48,365 nucleotides of DNA from Prorocentrum cordatum (lineage: Eukaryota > Sar > Dinophyceae > Prorocentrales > Prorocentraceae), in the NCBI GenBank assembly GCA_963575745.1, contig CAUYUJ010020755.1:102501-150865 (forward strand), read 5' to 3'. The translations under genes were made by a program, and so were the position numbers. Positions 1 through 10,670 of the stretch are shown here, in pieces (position 1 is the stretch's first letter; each line of letters begins with the position of its first letter). The notes under the pieces were generated by a model. That model was not told the DNA's origin. It saw only the letters and a list, made by a program, of their open reading frames with translations, and did no database searches.

Positions 1-94
1 CGAGTGCGCTGCGTGGGGTGCGGTGGGGCCTCCGCCCGGTGCCAGGTCGGTTGCCGCCCGTGGGCGCCGTGTGGGCGCCCCGAGCGCTGGGTTT

Positions 95-365
<271 letters not shown>

Positions 366-977
366 GACGCTGGGTGGGAGCGGCGGTGTGTCGCCTGGTG
401 CCAGGTCGGTGCCCCGCGGCCCTGGGCCGTAGGCGAGGGCGCGCTGCGCGCCGCGACCGTGCCCTCCAGGGGCTCCGATCGCAGCCCGCGCGCAGGGGGG
501 GGTAAACCGCCTGCCCCCGCTGGCAGGACGCAAGGGCCCCGATGCAGCAGTCCCCGCAGGGGCCGCAGACGGCCGTGGCACCAAGAAGGGCCACAACCGA
601 AGAGAGCAGCAGAGGTGTGATCCCGCTGCTCAGGTCCACCGCCAGCCCGAAGCAGACGGCGGGACAGGCCGAAGCCCAAGCGGCAAGAAGGCGCGGCAAG
701 AGGGCACTGTCCACTGCCGCCCGCGTCGGTCTGTGCGGGCCATGGGGCCCCGCGGAGGAGGTGACGAAATCCGCGAACGAGGGAAGAGGTTGGCCCACAA
801 ACCGCTCGTAGGACGTGGCTCGAAGACCTCGGAATAGTAGCTCGCCCGACCCATCTATGGCCGCCTGAGCGAGCGCATGCATAAGACGCCCGCCGAGGGG
901 GACCGAGAGGGACATCGGGCCGAGATGCTGCGACGACCGCGGCGCGCGAGGGAGGGGGAGAATAAGAGAGGACATAA
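366..977. other. GC-rich sequence with no recognisable feature
   Basis: Open frames exist on both strands but overlap each other, are rich in R/P/A/G, and none shows a domain I recognise. I treat this as noncoding. Confidence 0.4.
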
Positions 978-1165
978 AGAGATCGATAGTGAATGGGATA
1001 GTGAGACCGGTTGAGATCGATAGTGGGACCGATCGAGTGAGATCGATAGTGAGATCGATCTTACTGTCGATCTCATTATCGTTCTCACTCGCGATCTCAC
1101 CATCGATCTCACTATCGATCTCACTATCGGTCGCACTATCGATCTCACTATCGATTACACTACGG
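978..1165. repeat. palindromic 12-base minisatellite (ATAGTGAGATCG / CGATCTCACTAT)
   Basis: The left half (about 978-1060) repeats GAGATCGATAGT-type units. The right half (about 1065-1165) repeats the reverse complement, CGATCTCACTAT. The two halves form one large imperfect inverted repeat centred near 1062 that could extrude a hairpin. GATC and ATCGAT sites recur throughout. Confidence 0.85.
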
Positions 1166-1234
1166 GACACCGACGCGACACTGACAGGATACCCGCGGGA
1201 CCCTGGCTACCGCCGAACAATCCAGGGTGGGCGG

Positions 1235-1405
1235 TCTTTTGGCCCGGCAGCGACCTCGCCACAGGAGGGTTCATTCCTCTCGCCCGCCCACGCAGTTTCG
1301 CCTCGCCCGCACGCACGACACGAACACGAACAAGAAACCGATTTCCCGGTGGGGTGCTCTCCGTTTCACTGTGATCTCACCCCGTCATCTCCGATATACC
1401 TATAC
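1235..1405 (+). repeat. dispersed repeat V, copy 1
   Basis: Runs from TTTGGCCCGGCAGCG to the ATATACCTATAC stretch. Shares ordered blocks with 1947-2110: GGCCCGG, GAGGGTTCATTCC/GCGAGTTCATTCC, CTCGCCCGCCCA, a CACGACACGAA segment, and a CACTxTGATCTC block before an ATATA tract. A fragment of the same unit is at about 1590-1640. Confidence 0.7.
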
Positions 1406-1454
1406 GACTACCCTTTGGGTGAGAAGGATATTGTGTGTGTGGGGGAACCCACTG

Positions 1455-1590
1455 ATGACAATCTGCGATGATTGTGATGGTGACGATGCTGGTGTTGCGC
1501 TCGCGAGCTGGTGACGATGCATGATGACGATGCTGGTGACGATGCATGATGGCGATTGTGATGGTGATAATGCATGTCGATTGTGATGAT
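1455..1590 (+). repeat. degenerate GATGATGGTGACGATGC minisatellite
   Basis: Imperfect repeats of GTGACGATGCTGGTGACGAT and GATGATTGTGATGG. Overlapping open frames on both strands are products of the periodicity. Confidence 0.6.
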
Positions 1591-1703
1591 GGCGCCTCGC
1601 CCGCGTGCGCGGCACGAAACCGAAACCGAAGATATGAGGGGGGGACACATGATGATACCTGCGATGATTCTGGTGGTGACGATGCTGGTGATGCGCCCGC
1701 GAG

Positions 1704-1880
1704 GGACACCATCGGGACACCATCGGGGCACCATCGGGGCACCATAGGGGCACCATCGGGACACCATCGGGAGACCATCGGGACACCAGTAGGACACCAT
1801 CTGAAAACCATCGGGACACCATCGCGGCACGATCGGAACACTATCGGGACACATAGAGATACCATCGGAACACCCCCAAG
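1704..1880 (+). repeat. 12-base minisatellite GGGACACCATCG
   Basis: About 14 imperfect copies of GGGACACCATCG with GGGGCACCATCG variants. The unit is a multiple of three, which keeps several frames open (GTIGAPSGHHR on plus, repeats on minus). No independent sign of coding. Confidence 0.85.
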
Positions 1881-1946
1881 CCACTGCCAACCAACCGGTG
1901 AGACACCCCTGGGCCACCGCCAGCCAAGCCGAGGGGGGAGCAACAC

Positions 1947-2110
1947 TTGGCCCGGTTTCGCCCTAGCAAGGCGAGTTCATTCCGCTCGCCCGCCCAAACA
2001 ACTTCGCCTCGCCGCCCGCCCGCACGACACGAAACCGAAACCGACTTCCCACTGGGGGGCCCCCTTTTCACTCTGATCTCGCCCCCCAGCTTCTGATATA
2101 CATATATCTA
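1947..2110 (+). repeat. dispersed repeat V, copy 2
   Basis: Second copy of the segment at 1235-1405, beginning CTTGGCCCGG and ending at an AT dinucleotide tract. The two copies flank the GATG and GGGACACCATCG minisatellites, so repeat V may bracket a tandem-repeat cassette. Confidence 0.7.
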
Positions 2111-2155
2111 TATATATATATATATGTATATATAAACATGTATATATGTGTTAGA
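2095..2155 (+). repeat. TA-rich microsatellite
   Basis: ATATATCTATATATATATAT-type tract continuing through ATGTATATATAAAC. Sits between repeat V and the 14-base minisatellite of repeat R copy 1. Confidence 0.85.
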
Positions 2156-2189
2156 GAGCGTGGACCCCAAGCCGTGTGTTTCTAACAAG

Positions 2190-2600
2190 CCATGTTGTGC
2201 AATTCATGTGGGGCAATCTATCTGGTGCCAGATATGTGGTGCAAAATATGCTGTGGGGTCCATGTGAAGCAGTCTATGTGGTACAATATATGTGGTGCTA
2301 TCTGTATGGTTCAACCTATGGGGTGCACAATACAGGTTGTGCAATCGATGTGGTACACTATATGTGATGCAGTGTACGTAGTGCAGCCGAACTATGATGT
2401 ACAATCGATGTGGTCCAATCTATGTTGTGCAGTCTATGTTGGGCAATCGATTTGGTGCATGCCACGTGGTACAATCTATATGATGCAGTCTATGATGTGC
2501 AGACTATGCGGTGCAATGTATGTTGTATGAATATGTGGTGCAACCTACGTGATCCAATTTATGTTGTGCGATCTATGTGGTGCATGTTATAGGTGGTGCA
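2190..2600 (+). repeat. 14-base minisatellite of repeat R copy 1 (ATGTGGTGCAATCT)
   Basis: About 28 head-to-tail imperfect units with consensus ATGTGGTGCAATCT. The same minisatellite heads R copies at 25085-25120 (short), 26610-26825 and 31318-31440, so it belongs to the composite unit. Open frames such as CGAIYLV/MWYNICGA are translations of the array. Confidence 0.9.
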
Positions 2601-3565
2601 CTTCTCCCTGCCGAACTTGAAGTTGTCAACTTCACTTTCCGCGCAATCATCCCATCTCCCTGCTCGCCCATGCGGAGGTGATTGCGGTGACTGCTTTGCG
2701 CTGGATGGCGCCTTGCTGCGGCCACGCTGGCGCACGCAGGCTCGCGCGCAGAGCGGCCAACTACTCTGGCGCGACCGACGAAACCGCGGTGGCACAGACC
2801 GCTGAGGACTTCCCAGCGCGTCTCGCAGGCCGCGCTGACGCGCGGGCACTTCATTGCGAGTTGGTGATTCGGGCGGGCGCGGTATCATGGCGACGTCGAC
2901 GCCGGCAACCGCGATGATGATCGTATACCGATGCTGGTGACGAGGATGGCGCTGGCGGCGGCCAGGGCAATGACGGCGCCGATGCTGATCACGCCGATGA
3001 CGATGATGGTGTCCACGCTTCCGTGATGAAGGTTTAGGGAGGAGTTTTTATGCGCGCGCGGCCGACGGGCGCGAGTGGCTCGCATGGTGTGAATTGACAG
3101 GGATCGTGCCGCCCCAGCACGCGCGCGAGGGTGTTCGAATGATTTCGACATGCGCGCTCGAGAGGCCCGTTTGGTCGCATTTTATGAAACTGTTGGAACT
3201 GTGGTTTTCTTAGAGTTCGCAAGACCGCACGCATATTTGTTTGAACCATCATGCATCAACACCATTGTGTAGATGTTTTAACGGATTTCGACATGCGCGC
3301 GTGACGACGCGCGCGTGTAGACTTCGTAACTTTTGTTGCAATCTATTCTTGGAACTGGATGATTTTGGGACAAGCGTGCGTGCGCGCATGGAATTATTTG
3401 ACAGGAAAGACGGGGCGAGTCGATACTGGCCTGGCGGGGATGACATGATTTCAACTCGACAATGAACGAGAAAGCAAGACCACATGCAAATTGCACATCC
3501 TCAGGGGGTGCGGATAATCCCGGGGTGAGGGGTGGGGTGGTAGATCCTAATTCTCTTTCGGAAAG
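2600..3565 (+). repeat. composite repeat R, body of copy 1
   Basis: The most complete R body. Ordered landmarks shared with later copies are: CAGGCTCGCGCGCAGAG (about 2739); CGCGACCGACG...GGTGGC...GACCGCTGA...CTTCCCAGCGC; GGGCGGGCGCGG (about 2871); GATGACGATGATGGTGTCC (about 2996); ATTTCGACATGCGCGC segments; AGAGGCCCGTTTGGTCGCAT; and a GC palindrome at 3293-3318. It ends near TAGATCCTAATTCTC with an AAAGGAGA block. Later copies: 25120-26420, 26826-26910 plus 30561-31300, 31440-32255 and 32256-33200, all in the same orientation. No protein domain is recognised; function unknown. Confidence 0.8.
3293..3318. repeat. GC-alternating palindrome in R copy 1
   Basis: ATGCGCGCGTGACGACGCGC followed by GCGTGT. 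The arms are near-perfect CG alternations around a GACGA centre. The same structure is kept in every R copy (about 26148, 31018, 32063, 32955), although the sequence between copies has diverged. Confidence 0.75.
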
Positions 3566-3569
3566 GAGA

Positions 3570-3800
3570 ATCGACGGGCGGCGGCGACGCGGCGAGGCGG
3601 CGACGGGGCGGCGACGGCGACGACATTGCAGCCAGACCGCCAGACAGGCCCGGACGACGGGTGGCGACGAGGCGGTGACGAGGCGGCGAGGAGGCGGTGA
3701 CGGCGGCCACCTAGCCGCCAGACCCAAGGCACGGCGTAGATGACGGGCGGCGACGAGGCGGCGTCGGGGCGGCGATGGCGGCCACATAGCCGCTGGACCA
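3570..3800 (+). repeat. GGCGAC minisatellite closing repeat R copy 1
   Basis: GGCGACGAGGCGGCGACGGG-type array with interspersed CAGACCGCCAGACAGGCCC and GGCGGCCAC blocks. An equivalent array with the same blocks closes R copy 5 at 33215-33475. Confidence 0.85.
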
Positions 3801-3885
3801 AAGGCACGGCCCAGTTCCTTAAAAGCAGAAGGAAGAACCCCAAAATGCAAGCACTGCTTGGGAAGTATTCCTATTCACATGTTTT
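3801..3885 (+). repeat. repeat R distal tail, copy 1
   Basis: CCCAGTTCCTTAAAAGCAGA...TGCAAGCACTGCTTGGGAAG. Aligns with 33470-33535 (CCCAGTTCCTAAGAAGAGCA...TGCAAGCACTGTCTAGGGAA), so the R unit extends past its GGCGAC array. Confidence 0.7.
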
Positions 3886-3949
3886 TCTAGGGCCTGGGAT
3901 CCCAGAAAAAGCGCCCCCGCCCCCCTAACGAATTTGGCCCACCCTGGGC

Positions 3950-4655
3950 AATTCGGACAGCCCCCCAGACGACCTGGGAGGACCTCACGAGAGCCCGAAG
4001 ACGGCCCCAAAAGGCCCCCGACGTTCCAGCGCGCTCCCGAAACGACCCCAAAGAACCCCAAGACGGTCGACGACGACCCCAAAGGAGCCGTCATATCCCC
4101 AACGATCGTTCCACAACGTCCCAACAGGCTTCCAAGAGCACTCCCAAGAGGCAAAATTCATGGATTATCCGATGGTTTGTGGGGGATTTATGACTTCTTC
4201 CCTTTTCGGCTTCCCGACGCTCCAAGACGACCCACGAGGCCCCCAAGATCCCCCCAAGACGGGCCGACAGACCTCCAAGAGGGCCCCAAACTGGCCTAAG
4301 AGGGCTCCAAACTGGCCCAAGAGGGCCCCAAACGGGCCCCCAGACAGCCAAGACAGGGCCTCAGAAGGCCCCAGGAGGTTCCAAAGAGGCCCCAAGAGGC
4401 CCCAAGAGGCCCCCAAGAGGCCCCCAGCAAGCTCCAAGAGGTCCCCAAGAGGTCGTCAAGAGTCCAATAGATCCTGCAAGGACCCCACAGAAGTTCGACA
4501 ACGCCCGAAAAGGCCCCCAAGACCCAAGACAGGCCCAAAACGGGCCAGGAGCCCAAACATGATCCCAAGACAGCCCAACAGAGCCAATACGCGCCCCAAG
4601 ACGGGACTGCACCACGTCCCACAGAGGCCCCCAGAAGGCTCCGGGCGGCTCCAAT
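3950..4655 (+). repeat. CCAAGAGGCC-type minisatellite array
   Basis: Degenerate 10-12 base units (CCCCAAGAGGCC, CCCCAAGACGGC, CCAAACTGGCC), giving proline/arginine-rich open frames on plus and L/G/W-rich frames on minus. A non-repetitive block at about 4150-4235 ends CCTTTTCGGCTTCCCGACGC and continues TCCAAGACG. A similar block is in the array at 14900-15380 (about 15088), so the two arrays share ancestry. Related arrays: 45787-45960 and 46430-46590 in the opposite orientation. Confidence 0.85.
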
Positions 4656-4659
4656 AAGG

Positions 4660-4915
4660 TCCACGTGACGTTGACACTCTGAACGCGAGGCCTCCCAAGA
4701 GCGAGTGGCGGCGCAAAACAACTTCAGTGTCGAGATAATCGAGCCCCGCTGCGACATGGTCCCGAGGCCCCCCAGGGTCCTCGCAGTGCTCCTTCCATAG
4801 TCCCACAGACACGGTCATTGGTAAACTCAGGTCGCCGTTCCACATTCTGCCGTGTCCTGCATGTCGTCTCCTACCCAAGTCTTTTGGCACTCGCGAGCCC
4901 TTCACTGCGCTTTTG
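4660..4915 (-). other. possible exon remnant, unidentified
   Basis: The only non-repetitive stretch between the CCAAGAGG array and a poly-C run. A minus-strand frame reads a mixed-composition segment (containing GRMWNGDLSLPMTVSVGLW) without stops. A second minus frame is also open, and no family is recognised. Very uncertain. Confidence 0.15.
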
Positions 4916-4916
4916 C

Positions 4917-5100
4917 CCCCCCCCCCCCCCCCACCCTCTCTGTGGCCACAACCGCGTAAATGGATATAGACATGTATATGTGTACACGTAGATATGCCCA
5001 AGTAGAAGTAGACATGATACAGATGCATGCGCACGCAAGGCTTTGTATGCATATCTATCTCTATATATCTATCTGTATATATAAATCTATATATCGATGG
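4917..5100 (+). repeat. poly-C run and TATA/CTATAT microsatellites
   Basis: A C run near 4917-4932 is followed by ACATGTATATGTGTACACGT-like and TATCTATCTCTATATATCTA tracts to about 5097. Simple sequence only. Confidence 0.8.
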
Positions 5101-5149
5101 GCGTTTTTGAAACCCTGAACCCAAAATTGTCTTCATCTCGTGGGGGGAC

Positions 5150-5255
5150 ATCCTTTGCTTCCGCCGCCTTCCGCCGAGCTTCCGCCCGCGGATGCGGCCT
5201 CGTTTTGCTTCCGCCGACCTTCCGCCGCCCTTCCGCCGCCTTCCGCGGCGGAAGA
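5150..5255 (+). repeat. CTTCCGCC minisatellite with hairpin end
   Basis: Repeats of CTTCCGCCG(C/A)CTTCCGCC ending CTTCCGCGGCGGAAG, a short perfect inverted repeat. Related GC-rich CTTCCGCC stretches occur at 38545-38620 and 39310-39370. Confidence 0.7.
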
Positions 5256-5689
5256 GATGACAAGTCCTTCAATCCTCGAAGTCAAGGCCCTTTTTGGAAC
5301 GCCCATTCTGTACGTACATCAATATATCCACACGCGTGTATATATATACATATATATACAATTGGCATGTATGACGCGTATGCACACATTTGCGCGCGCA
5401 TGTGCGCGCGCACGCCCGCCGCCCGCGTGCGAAACTCGAAGGACCAAGGTGCATGGCGCGAAGCGACGCTGCAGTCTTGAATCTAGTACATATATATATA
5501 TATGTGAAGAAAGAAACAACATGAGGAAGAGAGAAAGACAGAGAAAGAGAGAGAACATATACCAACAAAAAACAACACAAATCAACGGGAAGTGAGGAGG
5601 CGTATGAAGAGGTGGAGAGGAAAAAAGGATAATAGGACGGAAGACCAGGCGGAGGAGGGGGAAAGGAAAACGAGCATGGTGATGGTGGC
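5256..5689. other. simple-sequence stretch, no gene seen
   Basis: Holds TATATATACATATATATACA (about 5337-5361), GCGCGCATGTGCGCGCGCAC (about 5392-5413), a second TA tract (about 5489-5503) and a GAGAAAGA purine tract (about 5525-5556). I see no coding signal. Confidence 0.5.
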
Positions 5690-6060
5690 GGTCAGCGGCG
5701 ACGACTACGACGACGACCGCGGCGCCGTGGTGGTCGTCGTCGTCGTCCGCGACGGCGGAGACGACGGCGACGGGACGGCACGAAGAGGGACGGGCGCCTG
5801 CGGTGGCGGGGGCGGCGCCCCCGGGGTCCAGGCCGCGGCCGGCAGGGTGCCTGCGCAACGCCGTCGTCGTCGTCGTCGTCGTCGTCGCGTTCGAGATTCG
5901 AGGCTTGTGGGCGTTCCGGGATCTCTTGGGCCCGTGGGGGCGTTCGCGTCGCCACGGCTGGATCCGCCTTTCAAAAGTTCTACTCAGAGCGCACCCCAGG
6001 GCAAGTCGGGGGTGGTCGCCGCTGCGGTCGCCGCCGCCACCACCGCCGCCATGGCCGCTG

Positions 6061-6095
<35 letters not shown>

Positions 6096-6300
6096 CTCTT
6101 CGTCGTCGTCGTCGTCGTCGTCCTCGTCGTCGTCGTCGTCGTGGCAATCGTCGTGGCAGCCGTCGTGGCACTCGTCGTCGTCGTCGTCGTCGTCGTCTCG
6201 TCGTCGTCGTCGTCGTCGTCGTCGACCGATCGAGGATCGATCGATCGACGATTTGGGGCGAGGGAAGGAGTCCTCGTCCTCCATCCCTCTTCCTCATCCT
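5690..6300 (+). repeat. GAC/GTC triplet arrays left of repeat S copy 0
   Basis: GACGAC, then CGTCGTCGTC runs, densest at 5864-5890 and 6061-6225, with GTGGCAATCG interruptions. Stop-free frames on both strands (poly-V, poly-S, poly-D, poly-T, poly-R) are trivial consequences of the triplet. Confidence 0.9.
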
Positions 6301-6820
6301 CATAGACGACTCCTCCCTGTCGCACCATCAGACGTGTTGTAACGGCGGGCTGGGCGCTTCGCTAGGCGCTTCGCGTGAGACTTCCTGGCAACGTGTTATC
6401 TCGAAGCTAGAACTTTCCAGCACTTTCGCGGATGGAGAACTCGTGGTTTTCAAAAAGTGGCTCTCGCCTTGAAGCCACGAGCACTCCTTGTAAACAGCTG
6501 AGGCAATTACACGCATTCAATGCAACTCCATCTCACAACTGAGTTTCCGAAAGAGACTTCCTCAACATTGCTGGCCTAAGGCTAAACATTGTGCAACAGT
6601 TACACGGATGGAGGGCGGCTCCATTGAGAAGGGAGGCTCTCGCTACATACTTCTTCAAATTAATGATGGCGGTAACATTGAATTTGTACAACGCTTGCCT
6701 GGGTGGAGGGTCGAGCCTTTTCAAAAAGCGGCTCTCCCAGGAGACTTCCTTGGATTCCCCCCCTCCCTCTTTGCACTTTTCGACTACACGTATGAGTGAC
6801 CCTAGGCTAAAGTGACCTTT
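6301..6820 (-). repeat. composite repeat S, copy 0 (divergent)
   Basis: Starts CGACTCCTCCCTGTCGCACC, matching the end block of S copy 1 read in the same direction (TTTTCCCTGTCACACC). It then has GTGAGACTTC, CGGATGGAG and GTGGTTTTCAAAAAGTGGCT with GGCTCTCGCC, all features of the S 80-base satellite in reverse orientation. It is the most decayed copy and is flanked on both sides by GTC arrays. Confidence 0.6.
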
Positions 6821-6949
6821 GGTGCGCGGCTGCAGGGGCGCCCGTGGGGGCCCAACACCATCGCGCAAGCCGGCGCTGCCGCGCCGCATCAACGATCGGC
6901 GGGGCGCCACTCGAATGATTTTTTGCGCCAGGCCGCCAACGGATCCTCG

Positions 6950-7117
6950 TCGCCGTCTTCGTCGTCGTCGTCGCCGTCGTGCATGCCTTCGTCGTCGTCG
7001 TCGGCGTTGTCATCGTTGTCGTCGTCGTCGTCGTCGTTGTCGCCATCCTCGTCGTCGTCGTCGTCGTCACCGCCGTCGTCGTGGGCGTCGCCGTCGTCGC
7101 CGCCGTCGTCGTCGTTG

Positions 7118-7177
<60 letters not shown>

Positions 7178-7386
7178 CCGCCACCGCCATCGTCGTCGCC
7201 GTCGTCGCCGCCGCCGCCATCGTCGTCGTCGTCGCCGTCGTCGACATCCTGGTCATCGTCGTCTTCGCCGCCGCGACACAGTCGCCGTCGTCGTTGTTGT
7301 CGTCGTCGTCGTCGTCGTTGTCGTCGACATCGCCGTCGTCGTCGCTGCCGCCGCCGTCGTCGTCACCGTCGCCGTCGTCGCCGTCG

Positions 7387-7417
<31 letters not shown>

Positions 7418-7626
7418 TGTCACCATCCTCGTGATAATCGTCGCCGTCTCCGACGCCATCCTCGTCGTCGTCGTCGTCGCCGCTGCTGCCGCCGCCACCG
7501 CCGCCGCCGTCGCCGACCTCGTCACCGTCGGCGCAGACGCCGTCGTCGTTGTCGTCGTCGTCGTCGTCGTCGTCGCGGTAGCCGTCCTAGTCGTCGTCTC
7601 CGTCGTCCCCTCCGCCGCCGTCGTGT

Positions 7627-7660
<34 letters not shown>

Positions 7661-9689
7661 TGTCGCCGTCGTCGTAGTCCTCGTCGCCGTCGCGCTCGTC
7701 GTCGCCATCGTCGTCGTCGTCGTCGCCATCAGTGTCGTCGTCGTCGCCGTCGTCGTTGTCGTCTTCGTCACCATCCTCGTCGTTGTCTTCGTCGTCGTCG
7801 TCGTCGTCGTCATTGTCGTCGTCGTCGCCGCCATCATCGCCGTCGACGTCGTCGGCATCGCCGCCGTCGCCGCCGCCGTCGTGGTCTTCGCCATCCTCGC
7901 CGTCGTCGCCGTCGCCGCCGCCGTCGTCGTCATCGTCGTCGTCTTTGTCGTCGCCTTCCTCGTCGCCGTCGCCGCCGTCGCCGTCTTTGTCGTCGTCGTC
8001 GTCGTCGCCATCCTCGTCGTTGTCGTCCTCGTCGTCGTCGCCAGCGTCGTCGTCGTCGTTGCCGCCGTCGTCGTCGCCATTCTCGTCGTCGTCGTCGTCG
8101 CCATCGTCGTCGCGGTCGTCGTCGTCGTCGTTGTCGTCGTCATCGTCGCCACCATCCTCGTCGTCGTCGTCGCCGCCGCCGCCGCCGTCGTCGTCATCGT
8201 CGTCGTCTTTGTCGTCGCCTTCCTCGTCGCCGTCGCCGTCGCCGTCGCCGTCTTTGTCGTCGTCGTCGTCGCCGTCCTCGTCGTCGTCGTCCTCGTCGTC
8301 GTCGCCAGCGTCGTCGTCGTCGTTGCCGCCGTCGTCGTCGCCGTTCTCGTCGTCGTCGTCGTCGCCATCGTCGTCGCGGTCGTCGTCGTCGTCGTTGTCG
8401 TCGTCATCGTCGCCACCATCCTCGTCGTCGTCGTCGCCGTCGTCATCGTCGTCGTCTTTGTCGTCGCCTTCCGTCGTCGTCGTCGCCGTCGCCGTCCGTC
8501 GTCGTCGTCGCCGCGTCGTCGTCGTCGTCGTCACGTCGTCGTCGTCGTCGCCATCGTCGTCGCGGTCGTCGTCGTCGTCGTTGTCGTCGTCATCTCGTCA
8601 CCATCCTCGTCGTCGTCGCCGCCGCCGCGTCGTCATCGTCGTCGTCTTTGTCGTCCGTCGTCGTCGTCGCCGTCGTCGTCGCCGTCCTCGTCGTCGTCGT
8701 CCTCGTCGTCGTCGCCAGCGTCGTCGTCGTCGTTGCCGCCGTCGTCGTCGCCATTCTCGTCGTCGTCGTCGTCGCCATCGTCGTCGCGGTCGTCGTCGTC
8801 GTCGTTGTCGTCGTCATCGTCGTCACCATCCTCGTCGTCGTCGTCGCCGCCGCCGCCGCCGTCGTCGTCATCGTCGTCGTCTTTGTCGTCGCCTTCCTCG
8901 TCGCCGTCGCCGTCGCCGTCGCCGTCTTTGTCGTCGTCGTCGTCGCCGTCCTCGTCGTCGTCGTCCTCGTCGTCGTCGCCAGCGTCGTCGTCGTCGTTGC
9001 CGCCGTCGTCGTCGCCATCCTCGTCGTCGTCGTCGTCGTTGGCGTCGTCGTTGTCGCCATCCCTGTCGTCGTCATTGTCGTCGTCGCCATCGTCGTCGTC
9101 GCCATCGCCGTCCTCGTCGTCGGCGTGACCGCCCTCGTCGTCGTCGTCGTCGTCGTCGATAGTCTCGTCGTCATCGTCGCCGTTATTGTCGCTGTCGTCA
9201 TCGTCGTCGATGTCCTCGTCGTTTCCATCCTCGTAGTCGTGGTCGTCGTCGCCGTCGTCGTCGTCGTTCGGCTTCGCCATCCTCGTCGTCGCCGTCGTCG
9301 CCGCCTCCGTCGTCGCCGTCGTCGTTCGGCTTTGCCATCCTCATCGTCGTCGTCGTCGTCGTCGCCGCCTCCGTCGTCGTTGTCATCATCGTTCGGCTTC
9401 GCCATCCTCGTCAACGTCGCCGTCGTCGTCATCCTCGTGGTCGTCGTCGTCGTCGTCGTCGTCGAGGTCGTCGTCGTCGTCGCCATCATCGTCGTCGTCG
9501 TCGCCGTCGTCTCGTCGTTGTCGTCGTCGTTGTCGTCGCCATCCTCGTTGCCACCGTCGTCGTCGTCGCCGCCATCCTCGTCGTCGTCGCTATTATGGTA
9601 GTCGTCATTGTCGCCGTCGTCGTCGCCACTCTCGTAGTCGTCATTGTCGTCGTCGTTGCCGTCGTCGTCGTCGTCGCCGTCGCTGTCGC

Positions 9690-9721
<32 letters not shown>

Positions 9722-9874
9722 GCGTCGTCGTCGACGTCGTCGTCATCGTCGTCGTCGTCGTCGTCATCGTCGTCGTCGTCCGCGTCGTCGTCGTCGTCGT
9801 GGCGGTCGTCGTGGCAGTCGTCGCCGTCGTCGTCGACGTCGTCGTCGTTTCTCTCCGCCATCCTCGTCATCGCC

Positions 9875-9906
<32 letters not shown>

Positions 9907-10037
9907 CGTCGTCGTCGCCATTCTCGTCGTCATCGTCGTCGTTATCGTTGTCGTCGTCGTCGCCGTCGTGGCGGTCGTCGTGGCATTCGTCGTCGTCGTC
10001 GTTGCCGCCGCCGCCGCCGCCGTCGTCGTCGTCATCC

Positions 10038-10076
<39 letters not shown>

Positions 10077-10116
10077 CCGTCGCCGTCGTCGTCATCGTCG
10101 TCGTCGTCGTCTTCGC

Positions 10117-10162
<46 letters not shown>

Positions 10163-10216
10163 GTGGCAGTCGTCGTGGCAGTCGTCGTCGTCGCCGTCGT
10201 CGTCGTCGTCGTGGCA

Positions 10217-10270
<54 letters not shown>

Positions 10271-10320
10271 GCCACCCTCGTCGTCGCCGTCGTCGTCGTC
10301 GCCATCCTCGTCGTCCCGCT
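6950..10320 (+). repeat. giant GTC/GCC triplet array, about 3.4 kb
   Basis: Almost uninterrupted CGTCGTCGTC with GCC, ATC, CTC and TTG variants. Because stops are rare in every frame, open frames of hundreds of codons appear on both strands (plus 6812-9601, minus 8590-10305). They consist of S/R/V runs on plus and T/D runs on minus and are not genes. A higher-order repeat of 190-264 bases is visible: the marker TCTTTGTCGTC recurs at about 7942, 8206, 8455, 8645 and 8880. A second marker, TTCGGCTTCGCCATCCTC, recurs three times between 9268 and 9410. Confidence 0.9.
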
Positions 10321-10494
10321 ACCTAGTCTCGACCCGCTACCTAGTGTTTTCTCTTGTCCCGGCTGGACAGATTTTGCTGCAGTCCTGGGGCTCGACAGCG
10401 GTCCCCCAGGGCCGAGCGGAACAGAAAATGAACTCTTCGTGTGCCTGGGGTCGTCGTCGCGGATTCCGCCTCATCTCGTCAAGGTCCCATGGCC

Positions 10495-10670
10495 CATGTC
10501 GTCCGCTTCGTCTCGTCCGCTTCGGGTCGTTCGATTTCGGGTCGTCCGATTTCGATTCGTCCGGGGTTTGCGAGAGGACGGAACCGAGAGAGGACGGAAC
10601 GAAAGAGGACAGGAACGCAAGAGGACGAGTCGAAAGCGGACGAAACGAAAACGGACGCCACGAGAGTCCA
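10495..10670. repeat. palindromic minisatellite (GTCCGCTTCG / CGAAAGCGGAC)
   Basis: The left arm repeats TCGTCCGCTTCG and GTCGTTCGATTTCG. The right arm repeats the complement, GAGGACGGAACGAAAGAGGA ... GCGGACGAAACGAAAACGGA. Same inverted architecture as 978-1165 but unrelated in sequence. Confidence 0.75.

Noticed and set aside
1546-2076. Plus-strand 176-codon frame with GHHRGTIGAPSGHH repeats
   Set aside because: It is the 12-base GGGACACCATCG minisatellite plus repeat V; the minus strand is equally open.
6812-9601. A 929-codon plus-strand open frame, and several of 300-770 codons on both strands nearby
   Set aside because: All are translations of the GTC/GCC array into S/R/V/T/D runs. Both strands and several frames are open at once, with no domain and no complex sequence.
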